Assembly: GCF_900129375.1 (NCBI RefSeq)
Contig: NZ_FQVN01000003.1
Span: 558,001-622,000, forward strand
Direction: 5' to 3'
DNA: 64,000 bases
Source of the DNA: Streptoalloteichus hindustanus
Lineage (GTDB): Bacteria; Actinomycetota; Actinomycetes; Mycobacteriales; Pseudonocardiaceae
The stretch's first letter is position 1; every line of letters starts with the position of its first letter. The position numbers were made by a program, and so were the translations under genes. The notes beneath the pieces were generated by a model. It saw only the letters and a list, made by a program, of their open reading frames with translations, did not search any database and had not been told where the DNA came from. Shown one piece after another: positions 26,966-35,033 of the stretch.

Positions 26966-27568
26966 GTGAGCGTGCACGCCTTCGTCGACGAGTCCCACCG
27001 GGGCGCCTACCTGCTGGTGGTGACGCTGCTGAAGCCCACCGAGCTGGAACGCACCCGCAGGTTGCTGCGCAGCATGCGGGTCGGCGGCGAGCGGCGGCTC
27101 CACTTCAAGCACGAGAGCGACGCGGTGAAGCGGATGATCGCCGCGCGGCTCGCCCAGAGCGGCGTCCGCACCCGCGTCTACACCGGCCGCGGCGGGACCG
27201 AGGGCGTCCGCCGCTCGTGCCTGGCCCACCTGGTGGACGACCTGATCAAGCTGGACGCGCGGCGGCTGGTGCTGGAGGCGCGCGGGCGCGAGGAGGACCG
27301 CCGCGACCGCAGGACGATCGGACCGCTGCTGCGCCGCGCCGGCGGGGACGGCCGGCTGGTCTACGAGCACCTGCGCCCGCACGAGGAGCCGTCGCTGTGG
27401 ATCAGCGACGCGGTGGCGTGGTGCCACGGCGCCGGCGGCGGCTGGCGGCGGCGCGTCGCGCCGATCATCGAGCAGGTGCTCGACGTCGGCGGTTCCGGGC
27501 ACGACTCCCGGGGTCGGCCGTGGTGGGGCGACCTGCGGCTGTGGGGCGCGCGGCGCGGTTCCCGGTGA
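26966..27568 (+). CDS. DUF3800-like protein of unknown function
   Basis: A 200-residue basic protein beginning SVHAFVDESHRGAYLLVVTLL. The early VDES followed by a hydrophobic strand resembles DUF3800, a predicted RNase H-fold family with Asp/Glu active sites. Later conserved-looking pieces are RLHFKHESDAVKRMIAARL, a Arg-rich segment (RREEDRRDRRTIGPLLRR) and a C-terminal WISDAVAWCHGAGGGWRRR that fits a second acidic/His cluster. Start: GTG at 26966; no ribosome site, possibly leaderless. It is inserted between fasR and fabD. Function not established. Confidence 0.65.
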   Translation: MSVHAFVDESHRGAYLLVVTLLKPTELERTRRLLRSMRVGGERRLHFKHESDAVKRMIAARLAQSGVRTRVYTGRGGTEGVRRSCLAHLVDDLIKLDARRLVLEARGREEDRRDRRTIGPLLRRAGGDGRLVYEHLRPHEEPSLWISDAVAWCHGAGGGWRRRVAPIIEQVLDVGGSGHDSRGRPWWGDLRLWGARRGSR

Positions 27569-28078
27569 CCGCGCGGGCCGGGGACGGGACCACCGGACGA
27601 TCACCCGAGCCGACGGGAGCTGGTCGGAGCCGGGGTCCGGCCAGCGCCACTCGTGGCCCGGTCCGAGATCCCCGGGACCGGCGAGCGCCGGAACCGTGAT
27701 CAGGTGGAGTCCCGGCGCCTTCCCCGAACGAGCACGGACAACGCCGACCACAGGGAACTACCCGGACAACGCGAAGCCCGGGCGGCCGCCGTCCGACGGC
27801 CCCTTCCCGGGCTCACTTCCCCGACCCGAGCGGCCGGAGCACTGTCCAGGTTAACCGCCCCAAGTGACGTGGACCACGGCACAACCGGGTGATCGTCGCG
27901 CTCGGAACCCGCCGATGTGACCGGAGCAACAGGACGGAACGGGCGACGGCGCCACAACGATTTCCCCGCCCTGGCCCGGGATTCGGGGCGCGGCTTGTAG
28001 ACACTCCACAACGTCGCCCGCCGGACTTCGTCCGTGTCGGCATCCCGACCACCACGGGCGACCGTGTTCAGTGAACGG
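27569..28078. other. fab operon promoter region
   Basis: About 510 bases without a gene. It contains the promoter of the fatty-acid synthase operon and presumably FasR sites. TTGTAGACACTCCACAA (27995-28011) is an imperfect inverted repeat about 70 bases before fabD. GATCACC/GTGATC words occur at 27599, 27696 and 27889. None of these can be assigned to a regulator from sequence alone. Confidence 0.5.
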
Positions 28079-29011
28079 GTGATCGCCCTACTCGCGCCGG
28101 GGCAGGGTTCGCAGACCCCCGGCATGCTCGCCCCCTGGCTGGAGTTGGACGGCGCCGCCGAACGGCTCGCCGCCTGGTCCGAGGCGACCGGCCTGGACCT
28201 CGTCCGCCTGGGCACCACCGCCGACGCCGAGGAGATCAAGGACACCGCGGTCACCCAGCCCCTCGTGGTGGCCTCGGCGCTGCTGGCGTTCGAGGAGCTG
28301 ACCCGCCGGGCCGAGCTGCCGGCCGACCTGCCGGTCGCCGGGCACTCCGTCGGCGAGCTCGCCGCCGCCGCCATGGCCGGCGTGCTGACCACCGACGACG
28401 CCGTCGCGCTCGCCGCGGTGCGGGGCCGGGAGATGGCCGCCGCCTGCGCGCTGGAGCCGACCGGCATGGCCGCGGTGATGGTGCTGCGCGGCGACGAGGA
28501 GCCGGTGCTGACCCGGCTCGCCGAGCTCGACCTGGTCCCGGCCAACCGCAACGGCGCCGGGCAGATCGTGGCCGCCGGCCCGGTCGCCGCGCTGGAGAAG
28601 CTGGCCGCCGAGCCGCCGGCGAGCACCAAGGTCATCGCCCTCAAGGTCGCCGGCGCGTTCCACACCCACTTCATGGCCCCGGCCGAGACGGCGATGCGGG
28701 AGCGCGCGGCCTCGGTGCGGGTCGCCGACGCGACCCGCCCGCTGCTGTCCAACGCCGACGGCGCCGTGGTCGCCGACGGCGCGGAGGTGCTGCGCCGCCT
28801 GGTCGGCCAGGTGACCCGCCCGGTCCGCTGGGACCTGTGCATGGCCGCCATGGCCGAGCGCGGCGTCACCGCGACCGTCGAGCTCACCCCGGCCAAGGCG
28901 CTGACCGGCCTGGTCAAGCGCGCGATCAAGGGCACCGCCACGGTGACCGTGAACAGCCCCGCCGACCTGGACCGGGTGGTCGAGCTGGTGGCCGAGGAGG
29001 GCGCCGCGTGA
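28079..29011 (+). CDS. fabD: Malonyl-CoA:ACP transacylase
   Basis: Transfers malonyl groups from CoA to acyl carrier protein for type II fatty-acid synthesis. The 310-residue enzyme has the N-terminal LLAPGQGSQTPGML block, nucleophile GHSVGEL (Ser90), the Arg of VRGREM near 116 that binds the malonyl carboxylate, catalytic His195 in AGAFHTHFM and GQVTRPVRW near the end. The GTG at 28079 aligns with the family start; upstream GTG at 28034 would add unconserved residues. The TGA overlaps the fabH GTG by three bases, so translation is coupled. Confidence 0.95.
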   Translation: MIALLAPGQGSQTPGMLAPWLELDGAAERLAAWSEATGLDLVRLGTTADAEEIKDTAVTQPLVVASALLAFEELTRRAELPADLPVAGHSVGELAAAAMAGVLTTDDAVALAAVRGREMAAACALEPTGMAAVMVLRGDEEPVLTRLAELDLVPANRNGAGQIVAAGPVAALEKLAAEPPASTKVIALKVAGAFHTHFMAPAETAMRERAASVRVADATRPLLSNADGAVVADGAEVLRRLVGQVTRPVRWDLCMAAMAERGVTATVELTPAKALTGLVKRAIKGTATVTVNSPADLDRVVELVAEEGAA

Positions 29012-29988
29012 GCCGGCCGCGTCTGCGACAGAACAGCGGCCCCGCCGCCACCCGCCTGCTGGGCTTCGGCAGCGCCCAGGGCAACCGGGTCGTCACCAAC
29101 GACGACCTCGCCCAGCGCGTCGACACCTCCGACGAGTGGATCCGGCAGCGGGTCGGCATCGTCGAGCGCCGGCTGGCCGACCCCGACCAGTCCCTGGTGG
29201 ACATGGCGGTGGAGGCCGGCTCCAAGGCGCTGGCCAACGCCGGGCTCACCCCGGCCGACGTCGACACCGTGATCGTGGCCACCTGCACGATGCCGGGCCA
29301 GATCCCCAACGCCGCGGCCCAGACCGCGGACCGGATCGGCGTCAAGGCCGCCGCGGCCTTCGACCTCAACGCCGCCTGCGCCGGCTTCTCCTACGCGCTG
29401 ACCGTGGCCTCGGAGCTGATCCGCGGCGGGTCGGCCGGCCGGGTGCTGGTGATCGGCGCGGAGCGGTTCACCGACTGGATCGACTGGGACGACCGGGCCA
29501 ACTGCATCATCTTCGCGGACGGCGCCGGCGCGGCCGTGGTCGGTCCCGCCGACGAGCCGGGCATCGGCCCGGTGGCCTGGGGCAGCGCCGGCGACCAGGT
29601 GGACCTGATCTACCTGCGCGACGGCCGCTACGTCTACCAGGAGGGGCGCACGGTCTTCCGGTGGGCCACCACCCAGATCGCGCCGGTCGCCGAGCAGGCC
29701 GTGGAGCTGGCCGGCCTTGAGCTGTCCGACATCGACGTGCTCGTGCCGCACCAGGCGAACCTGCGGATCGTGGAGGCGATCGCCAAGCGGCTGCGCGCCA
29801 GGGGCGCCCGCGAGGACCTCGTCGTGGCCAACGACATCGTCCACTCGGGCAACACGTCCTCCGGCTCCATCCCGTTGGCGCTGGACCACATGATCGCCGA
29901 GGGGCGCGTCTCCAGCGGCGACGTGATGTTGCTGGTCGGCTTCGGCGCCGGGTTGTCGTACTCGGCCCAGGTCGTGATCTGTCCCTAG
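29008..29988 (+). CDS. fabH: 3-oxoacyl-ACP synthase III
   Basis: Starts fatty-acid chains by condensing acyl-CoA (often branched starters in actinobacteria) with malonyl-ACP. The 326-residue thiolase-fold enzyme has the complete triad: Cys124 in NAACAGFSYA, His248 in VPHQANLRI, Asn282 in HSGNTSSGS. The substrate-binding RQRVGIVERR block near residue 46 is present. The GTG start overlaps the fabD stop (GTGA arrangement). Second gene of the fab operon. Confidence 0.96.
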   Translation: MSRPRLRQNSGPAATRLLGFGSAQGNRVVTNDDLAQRVDTSDEWIRQRVGIVERRLADPDQSLVDMAVEAGSKALANAGLTPADVDTVIVATCTMPGQIPNAAAQTADRIGVKAAAAFDLNAACAGFSYALTVASELIRGGSAGRVLVIGAERFTDWIDWDDRANCIIFADGAGAAVVGPADEPGIGPVAWGSAGDQVDLIYLRDGRYVYQEGRTVFRWATTQIAPVAEQAVELAGLELSDIDVLVPHQANLRIVEAIAKRLRARGAREDLVVANDIVHSGNTSSGSIPLALDHMIAEGRVSSGDVMLLVGFGAGLSYSAQVVICP

Positions 29989-30052
29989 GTGAGGACTCGC
30001 CGGGCGGGCAGGGGGCCGGTCCGGTCGGAAGCGAAACGAGAAAGGAATCACC

Positions 30053-30292
30053 GTGCCGAACGAGGACATCCTCAAGGAGCTCAAGGCGATCGTCGAGGAG
30101 GTCGCCGGCGTGGACCCCGAGGAGGTCACGGAGGAGAAGTCCTTCGTGGACGACCTGGACGTCGACTCGCTGTCCATGGTCGAGATCGCGGTGCAGGCCG
30201 AGGACAAGTTCGGGGTCAAGATCCCGGACGACCAGCTCGCCAACCTCAAGACCGTGGGCGATGCGGTGAGCTACATCGCCACCAACAAGTGA
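30053..30292 (+). CDS. acpP: Acyl carrier protein
   Basis: A 79-residue acidic carrier protein. The phosphopantetheine site is Ser39 in DVDSLSMVE. Helix I (EDILKELKAIVEEVAGV) and helix III are standard. GTG start at 30053, preceded by AAAGGAATCACC. It lies 64 bases after fabH and its stop overlaps the fabF start, which couples translation, so this is the dedicated fatty-acid ACP. Confidence 0.97.
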   Translation: MPNEDILKELKAIVEEVAGVDPEEVTEEKSFVDDLDVDSLSMVEIAVQAEDKFGVKIPDDQLANLKTVGDAVSYIATNK

Positions 30293-31530
30293 GCACTGCG
30301 AACGACGTCGTCGTCACCGGGTTGGGCGCCACCACGCCGCTCGGTGGCGACGTCACCACGACCTGGCAGGCGCTGCTCGACGGCCGCAGCGGCGTGGGGC
30401 GGCTCGAAGCCGACTGGCTCGACCGGTTCGACCTCCCGGTGCGGATCGCGGCGCAGCTCGCCGTGGAGCCCACCGAGGTGCTCGCCCGGGTCGAGGCCCG
30501 GCGGATGGACCGCTGCGAACAGGTCGCGATGGTCGCCGCGCGGCAGGCCTGGGCCGACGCCGGCCTGGCCGGCGAGGAGCCGCAGGTCGAGCCGGAGCGG
30601 CTGGCCGTGGTCGTCGGCACCGGCATCGGCGGCGCGATGACCATGCTCCAGCAGGACGACCTGCTGGAGACCGCCGGCCTGCGCAAGGTCTCGCCGCTGA
30701 CCGTGCCGATGCTGATGCCCAACGGCCCCGCCGCGTGGGTGGGCCTGGACCTGGGTTCGCGGGGCGGCGTGCACGCCCCCGTCTCGGCGTGCGCCTCCGG
30801 CGCCGAGGCCCTGGCCTGGGCGTGGCGGATGCTGCGGGCGGGCGAGGTGGACGTCGTCGTCGCCGGTGGCGCCGAGGCCTGCATCACGGCGTTGCCGCTG
30901 GCCGGCTTCGCCCAGGCCCGCACGATGAGCACGCGCAACGACGAGCCGGAGCGCGCGTCGCGGCCGTTCGACGCGGCGCGGGACGGCTTCGTGCTCGGTG
31001 AGGGCGCCGGGCTGATGGTGCTGGAACGGGCCGAGTTCGCCAGGGCGCGCGGCGCGCGCGTCCACGGCCGGCTGGCCGGTGTCGGCACCAGCGCCGACGC
31101 CTACCACATCACCGGGCCCGAGCCGGAGGGCAAGGGGGCGGCGCGCGCGATCGCGGCGGCCCTGCGCACCGGCGGCATCGACCCGAAGGACGTGGGGCAC
31201 GTCAACGCCCACGCCACCTCCACCCCGGTCGGCGACGTCGCCGAGGCCGCGGCGATCCGCTCGGCCGTCGGCGATCACCCGGTCGTGACCGCGCCCAAGT
31301 CGGCCCTCGGCCACCTGCTGGGCGCGGCCGGCGCGGTGGAGGCCATCGCCACGCTGCTCGCGGTGCGCGACGGCGTGGTGCCGCCCACGCTGAACCTGGA
31401 GAACCTCGACCCGGCGGTTCGACTGGACGTCGTGGCCGGCGAGGCACGTCGCGTCGAGCTGACCGCCGCCGTGAACGACTCGTTCGGCTTCGGTGGGCAC
31501 AACGTGGCGCTCGCCTTCACCTCGGCGTGA
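30289..31530 (+). CDS. fabF: 3-oxoacyl-ACP synthase II (KAS II)
   Basis: Elongating condensing enzyme of fatty-acid synthesis, 413 residues. The Cys-His-His triad is intact: Cys168 in VSACASGAEA, His308 in NAHATSTPVGD, His342 in KSALGHLLGAAG. GTGIGGAM and the C-terminal NDSFGFGGHNVALAF gating/CoA loop are also present. The GTG at 30289 overlaps the acpP stop (GTGA). A strong terminator follows, separating fabF from accD. Confidence 0.96.
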   Translation: MSTANDVVVTGLGATTPLGGDVTTTWQALLDGRSGVGRLEADWLDRFDLPVRIAAQLAVEPTEVLARVEARRMDRCEQVAMVAARQAWADAGLAGEEPQVEPERLAVVVGTGIGGAMTMLQQDDLLETAGLRKVSPLTVPMLMPNGPAAWVGLDLGSRGGVHAPVSACASGAEALAWAWRMLRAGEVDVVVAGGAEACITALPLAGFAQARTMSTRNDEPERASRPFDAARDGFVLGEGAGLMVLERAEFARARGARVHGRLAGVGTSADAYHITGPEPEGKGAARAIAAALRTGGIDPKDVGHVNAHATSTPVGDVAEAAAIRSAVGDHPVVTAPKSALGHLLGAAGAVEAIATLLAVRDGVVPPTLNLENLDPAVRLDVVAGEARRVELTAAVNDSFGFGGHNVALAFTSA

Positions 31531-31532
31531 GC

Positions 31533-31565
31533 GGGACGTGCCCGGTGGTCCACCGGGCACGTCCC
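31533..31565 (+). terminator. Terminator between fabF and accD
   Basis: GGGACGTGCCCGGTG (31533-31547) and its complement (31551-31565) form a 15-bp stem with a 3-base loop, three bases after the fabF stop and 53 bases before accD. It suggests attenuated or separate expression of accD. Confidence 0.8.
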
Positions 31566-31618
31566 CTCCCCCACCAGCGCGCCGCCGAGGCCCTGACACC
31601 GTCTCGGGAGGAGCCACG

Positions 31619-33061
31619 ATGACCGCCCTTGCCACCCGGCCCGGCACCCAGAACGCCGACGGCGAGCCCGATCCCCGTGATCCCGAGGTGCGGCTGGCCC
31701 ACCTGCTGGACCCGGACTCGGTGGCGCCGCTGCGGCCCGCGGACTCCAGCGGCGTGTACGCGGTGCGGGGGCGGATCGGCGGCGCGAAGGTGCTCGCCTA
31801 CTGCACAGACGCCACCAGGATGGGTGGCGCGATGGGCACCGAGGGGTGCCAGCGCATCGTCGAGGCCATCGACACCGCGGTGCGCGAGCGGGTGCCGGTG
31901 ATCGGTCTGTGGCACTCCGGCGGCGCGCGGCTGGCCGAGGGCGTCGAGGCGCTCGACGCGGTCGGCCAGGTGTTCGCGGCCATGACCAGGGCCTCCGGCC
32001 GGGTCCCGCAGATCTCGGTCGTGCTCGGCCCGGCGGCCGGCGGCGCGGCCTACGGCCCGGCGCTGACCGACGTGGTGGTCATGGCTCCGGCCGGCCGGGT
32101 GTTCGTGACCGGACCCGACGTGGTGCGCTCGGTCACCGGCGAGCAGATCGACATGGAGGGCCTCGGCGGGCCGGAGGCCCACGGCAGGCGCTCCGGCGTG
32201 GTGCACGTCGTGGCCGACGACGAGGCCGACGCCTACGCCCGCGCCCGCCGGCTGACCTCCCTGTTCGCCCGGCCGGGCGTGTTCGACCTGCACGCGGTGC
32301 GCGAGGACGTCGAGGACCTCAGGGCGATGCTGCCGGAGTCCCCGCGCCGCGCCTACGACGTGCGCCCGCTGGTCCGGCGCATCGTGGACCACGACGGGGC
32401 CGGCTCCAGCTTCGAGGAGCTGCAGCCCCGGTGGGCGGCCAACATCGTGGTCGGCCTGGGCCGGCTGGCCGGCCGGACGGTCGGCGTGATCGCCAACAAC
32501 CCGCTGCGCATGGGCGGCTGCCTGGACTCGGCGAGCGCGGAGAAGGCGTCCCGGTTCGTGCGGATGTGCGACGCCTTCGGCGTGCCGATGCTGGTCCTCA
32601 CCGACGTGCCCGGCTACCTGCCCGGCGTGGGCCAGGAGTGGGACGGCGTGGTGCGGCGCGGCGCGAAGCTGCTGCACGCGTTCGCCGAGGCCATCGTGCC
32701 GAGGGTGACGCTGGTGACCAGGAAGGCCTACGGCGGCGCCTACATCGCGATGAACGGCCGCTGCCTCGGGGCCACCGCGGTCTTCGCCTGGCCCGACGCG
32801 GAGGTGGCGGTCATGGGCGCCAGGGCCGCGGTGGGGATCCTGCACCGCAAGAAGCTGGCCGCCGCGCCGGAGGACGAGCGCGCGGCCCTGCACGACCAGC
32901 TCGCCGAGGAGCACGAGCGGATCGCCGGCGGGGTGAACCGCGCGCTGGCGATCGGCGTGGTGGACGAGGTCATCGACCCCGCGCACACCCGCTACCGCCT
33001 GGCCGAGGCCCTGGCGGCCGCGCCGGCCGGGCGGGGCGCGCACGGCAACATCCCGCTCTGA
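31619..33061 (+). CDS. accD: Acyl-CoA carboxylase beta (carboxyltransferase) subunit
   Basis: Transfers carboxyl groups from carboxybiotin to acetyl- or propionyl-CoA, supplying malonyl-CoA to the neighbouring fab genes; works with a biotinylated alpha subunit encoded elsewhere. The 480-residue protein carries both N- and C-terminal crotonase-like halves: GLWHSGGARLAEGVEALDAVG near 100, PAAGGAAYGPALTDVVVM near 140, DVPGYLPGVGQEWDGVVRRGAKLL near 335, and KAYGGAYIAMNGRCLGATAVFAWP near 370. The position after fabF matches AccD6 in mycobacteria. ATG at 31619 with GGAGGAG upstream. Confidence 0.94.
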   Translation: MTALATRPGTQNADGEPDPRDPEVRLAHLLDPDSVAPLRPADSSGVYAVRGRIGGAKVLAYCTDATRMGGAMGTEGCQRIVEAIDTAVRERVPVIGLWHSGGARLAEGVEALDAVGQVFAAMTRASGRVPQISVVLGPAAGGAAYGPALTDVVVMAPAGRVFVTGPDVVRSVTGEQIDMEGLGGPEAHGRRSGVVHVVADDEADAYARARRLTSLFARPGVFDLHAVREDVEDLRAMLPESPRRAYDVRPLVRRIVDHDGAGSSFEELQPRWAANIVVGLGRLAGRTVGVIANNPLRMGGCLDSASAEKASRFVRMCDAFGVPMLVLTDVPGYLPGVGQEWDGVVRRGAKLLHAFAEAIVPRVTLVTRKAYGGAYIAMNGRCLGATAVFAWPDAEVAVMGARAAVGILHRKKLAAAPEDERAALHDQLAEEHERIAGGVNRALAIGVVDEVIDPAHTRYRLAEALAAAPAGRGAHGNIPL

Positions 33062-33087
33062 GCCCGTCGTTCAGGCGGTCGAACTCA

Positions 33088-33123
33088 CGGGAGCCCGGCG
33101 CGACGACTCGCGCCGGGCTCCCG
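33088..33123. terminator. Bidirectional terminator after accD
   Basis: CGGGAGCCCGGCGCGA (33088-33103) and its exact complement (33108-33123) form a 16-bp stem closed by a CGAC tetraloop between convergent genes. Confidence 0.85.
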
Positions 33124-33191
33124 CGTCCCCAGGTCCGAAGTCTCGTCGACCACAGCGGTGATCTCGCCCGGGAGGCTTCGCACTTCCGGGA

Positions 33192-33761
33192 TCAGCAGGG
33201 CTCGCGCTGGGTGCTGCCGTTGATCGGGAGGTCCACCCTGGCCCGGCCGTCGTCGAAGGCGACCGGGTAGACGACCCGCCACCGCAGGCAGGACAGCTGG
33301 GTGCCGGCCGGGGCGTCGGCGGGGTCCTGGTTGCTGGTGAAGGTCAGCAGCACCCGCACGCCGTCCGCTGGCCCGGTCTCGATGCGCCGGACCACCACCG
33401 CGCTGTCGCGGGTGCTGCGGTAGGCCGCCCGCCACTGGTGCTCCGGCTCGGCCCACGCCCGCCGGTCCACGACCGTGTCCCGCCACGCCGGGTAGTTCCG
33501 GTCGTTGATCGCCCGGAAGTGGCGGTCGAGGAGATCCCGCACGGCCTGGCCGTCCGGGTGCTGGTACGCGTCCGGGCTGAGCTGGACCAGGGCGTCGCCG
33601 GGCCGCCCCGCGGCGTCGCTGTCCGCGACCCGGTGCGGATCGTCGGCGTTCTGGTAGGCGTTCCTGGCGAGCAGGCCCGCGTTGACCGCGAGCACCGCGG
33701 CGATGGCGAGCACCGGCACCAACCAGCGCGCGGTCGGTCGAGGGAATCTGCGTGCCCGCAC
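33192..33761 (-). CDS. Membrane-anchored hypothetical protein with NTF2-like domain
   Basis: About 189 residues: short Arg/Pro-rich cytoplasmic start, one transmembrane helix (WLVPVLAIAAVLAVNAGLLA), then an extracytoplasmic domain. The segment AVRDLLDRHFRAINDRNYPAWRDTVVDRRAW resembles the first helices of NTF2/SnoaL-like folds, and the rest is beta-rich (VVVRRIETGPADGVRVLLTF, LRWRVVYPVAF). This is a common actinobacterial type with no known activity. The GTG at 33761 is a likely start but its AGGAG abuts it, so the start is uncertain (the frame is open to 33899). Confidence 0.65.
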   Translation of the reverse strand: MRARRFPRPTARWLVPVLAIAAVLAVNAGLLARNAYQNADDPHRVADSDAAGRPGDALVQLSPDAYQHPDGQAVRDLLDRHFRAINDRNYPAWRDTVVDRRAWAEPEHQWRAAYRSTRDSAVVVRRIETGPADGVRVLLTFTSNQDPADAPAGTQLSCLRWRVVYPVAFDDGRARVDLPINGSTQREPC

Positions 33762-33909
33762 TCCTGGGAGGGTGCCACAACCGACCGTCCGAACCGGACG
33801 GAACGCGCCGAGGCCGCGACGACGGCGGCCCGGCGCGGGAGGCGTCCGGCGGGCGAGGCGGGTGCCCCGGCCCATCCCAGCCCAGCCCGGCCGGCCCAAC
33901 CCGCCCCAC

Positions 33910-34413
33910 TCAGCCCACGCGGTGCAGCCAGGTCACCGGAACTCCGTCGCCGGCCCGGCGGAACGGCTCCAACGCGTCGTCCCACGCCGCGCCGAGCAAC
34001 TCCTCGACCCGGTGGGCGAACGTCTCACCGCCCCGGCTGCTCGCGGCCAGGGCCCGCAACTGGTCCTCGGTCACCACGATGTCGCCGTTCGCGCTGGTGC
34101 GGGCCCGCCACAACCCCATGCCGGGGACGTAGCAGAACCGCTCGCCGTCCACGCCGGGACTCGGGTCCTCGGTGACCTCGAACCGGATCATCGGCCACGC
34201 GCGCAGCGCCGCGACCAGCTTGCCGGCGGTGCCGGCGTCACCGGTCCACGCGCACTCCGTGCGCAACTGCCCCGGAGCCGCCGGTTGCGCGGTCCAGCGC
34301 AACTCGGCGCGCGTCCCGAGGGTTCCCGAGATCGCCCACTCGACGTGCGGACAGACCGCAGACGGCGACGAGTGGACGTAAACCACGCCACTGGTGCTGC
34401 CACGGGTGCTCAC
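33910..34413 (-). CDS. DUF3145 family protein
   Basis: A 167-residue actinobacterial protein of family DUF3145, recognised by GVVYVHSSPSAVCPHVEWAISGTLG at the N terminus, CAWTGDAGTAGKLVAALRAWPMIRFEVTEDPSPG in the middle and EELLGAAWDDALEPFRRAGDGVPVTWLHRVG at the end. It is commonly found near fatty-acid synthesis genes in actinobacteria, as here. Function unknown; soluble, no signal peptide. GTG start at 34413 with GGAGG about six bases upstream. Confidence 0.88.
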   Translation of the reverse strand: MSTRGSTSGVVYVHSSPSAVCPHVEWAISGTLGTRAELRWTAQPAAPGQLRTECAWTGDAGTAGKLVAALRAWPMIRFEVTEDPSPGVDGERFCYVPGMGLWRARTSANGDIVVTEDQLRALAASSRGGETFAHRVEELLGAAWDDALEPFRRAGDGVPVTWLHRVG

Positions 34414-35033
34414 TGCTGACCTCCGCTACTCGACGAGGGACGTCTTCCCCTACGCCTCGCCGCCGCGGCCGTCGTGATCGGCGATCACCCGCGGGGCAAT
34501 TCTGCCCGGCTGCCTGGCGTTGCGCCACAAGAACGAACATCACACGACCGTGGCGGTGACCGCGCGTGATCACCGCGCCGACCGGCGGAGCCGATCACGA
34601 GCCGTGATCCCCCACTGCTCTGCCCGGGTGGTCGCGCGCCGTGACCGGCACGCCCCGCGCCTCCGTCGGACCGGTGAGCGGGACGCGCACCGGACGGCCC
34701 CGGTCGGGGGAAACCCGGGGTGGGCCGGGGGCTCGCGGACCTCGCGCCCCGCGCCCCGACGCCGCCGGCCGGCTGGTCGACGAACACCGCGCATGCCCTC
34801 GTCCCCCCACCTCGCCGCCGGTCGCCCGCTCCGGCGCCCGCACCCCGTCGGCGCGCCCGTGCGGGCCGGACGGACGCCGCTGAACGGCTCTGTCCCCTCC
34901 CCCAACGAGCCAGCCGACGTTCGGTGACGTGGGTCACATCGGGTGAGAGGCGCCGACAGCCGCGCACGATCGGGGGACGCGCGCTACCGTTGCCCGCCGA
35001 CAAGGGCGAACGGCGAGCCGGGAGGTAGGACGG
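34414..35033. other. 620-bp divergent intergenic region with GTGATC palindromes
   Basis: No supportable gene. Three palindromic arrangements of one word occur: GTGATCggcGATCAC (34474-34488), GTGATCAC (34564-34571) and GATCACgagccGTGATC (34591-34607). They lie between the divergent DUF3145 gene and the membrane protein at 35034 and could be operator sites. Frames in the region are Arg/Pro-rich noise. Confidence 0.5.

Noticed and set aside
34474-34488. GTGATCGGCGATCAC as a Crp site.
   Set aside because: Crp needs GTGA-N6-TCAC; the spacer here is seven bases.
34520-34927. 135-codon plus-strand frame in the 34.4-35.0 kb gap.
   Set aside because: Arg/Pro-rich chance frame with no start signal; overlapping frames in other phases are equally long.
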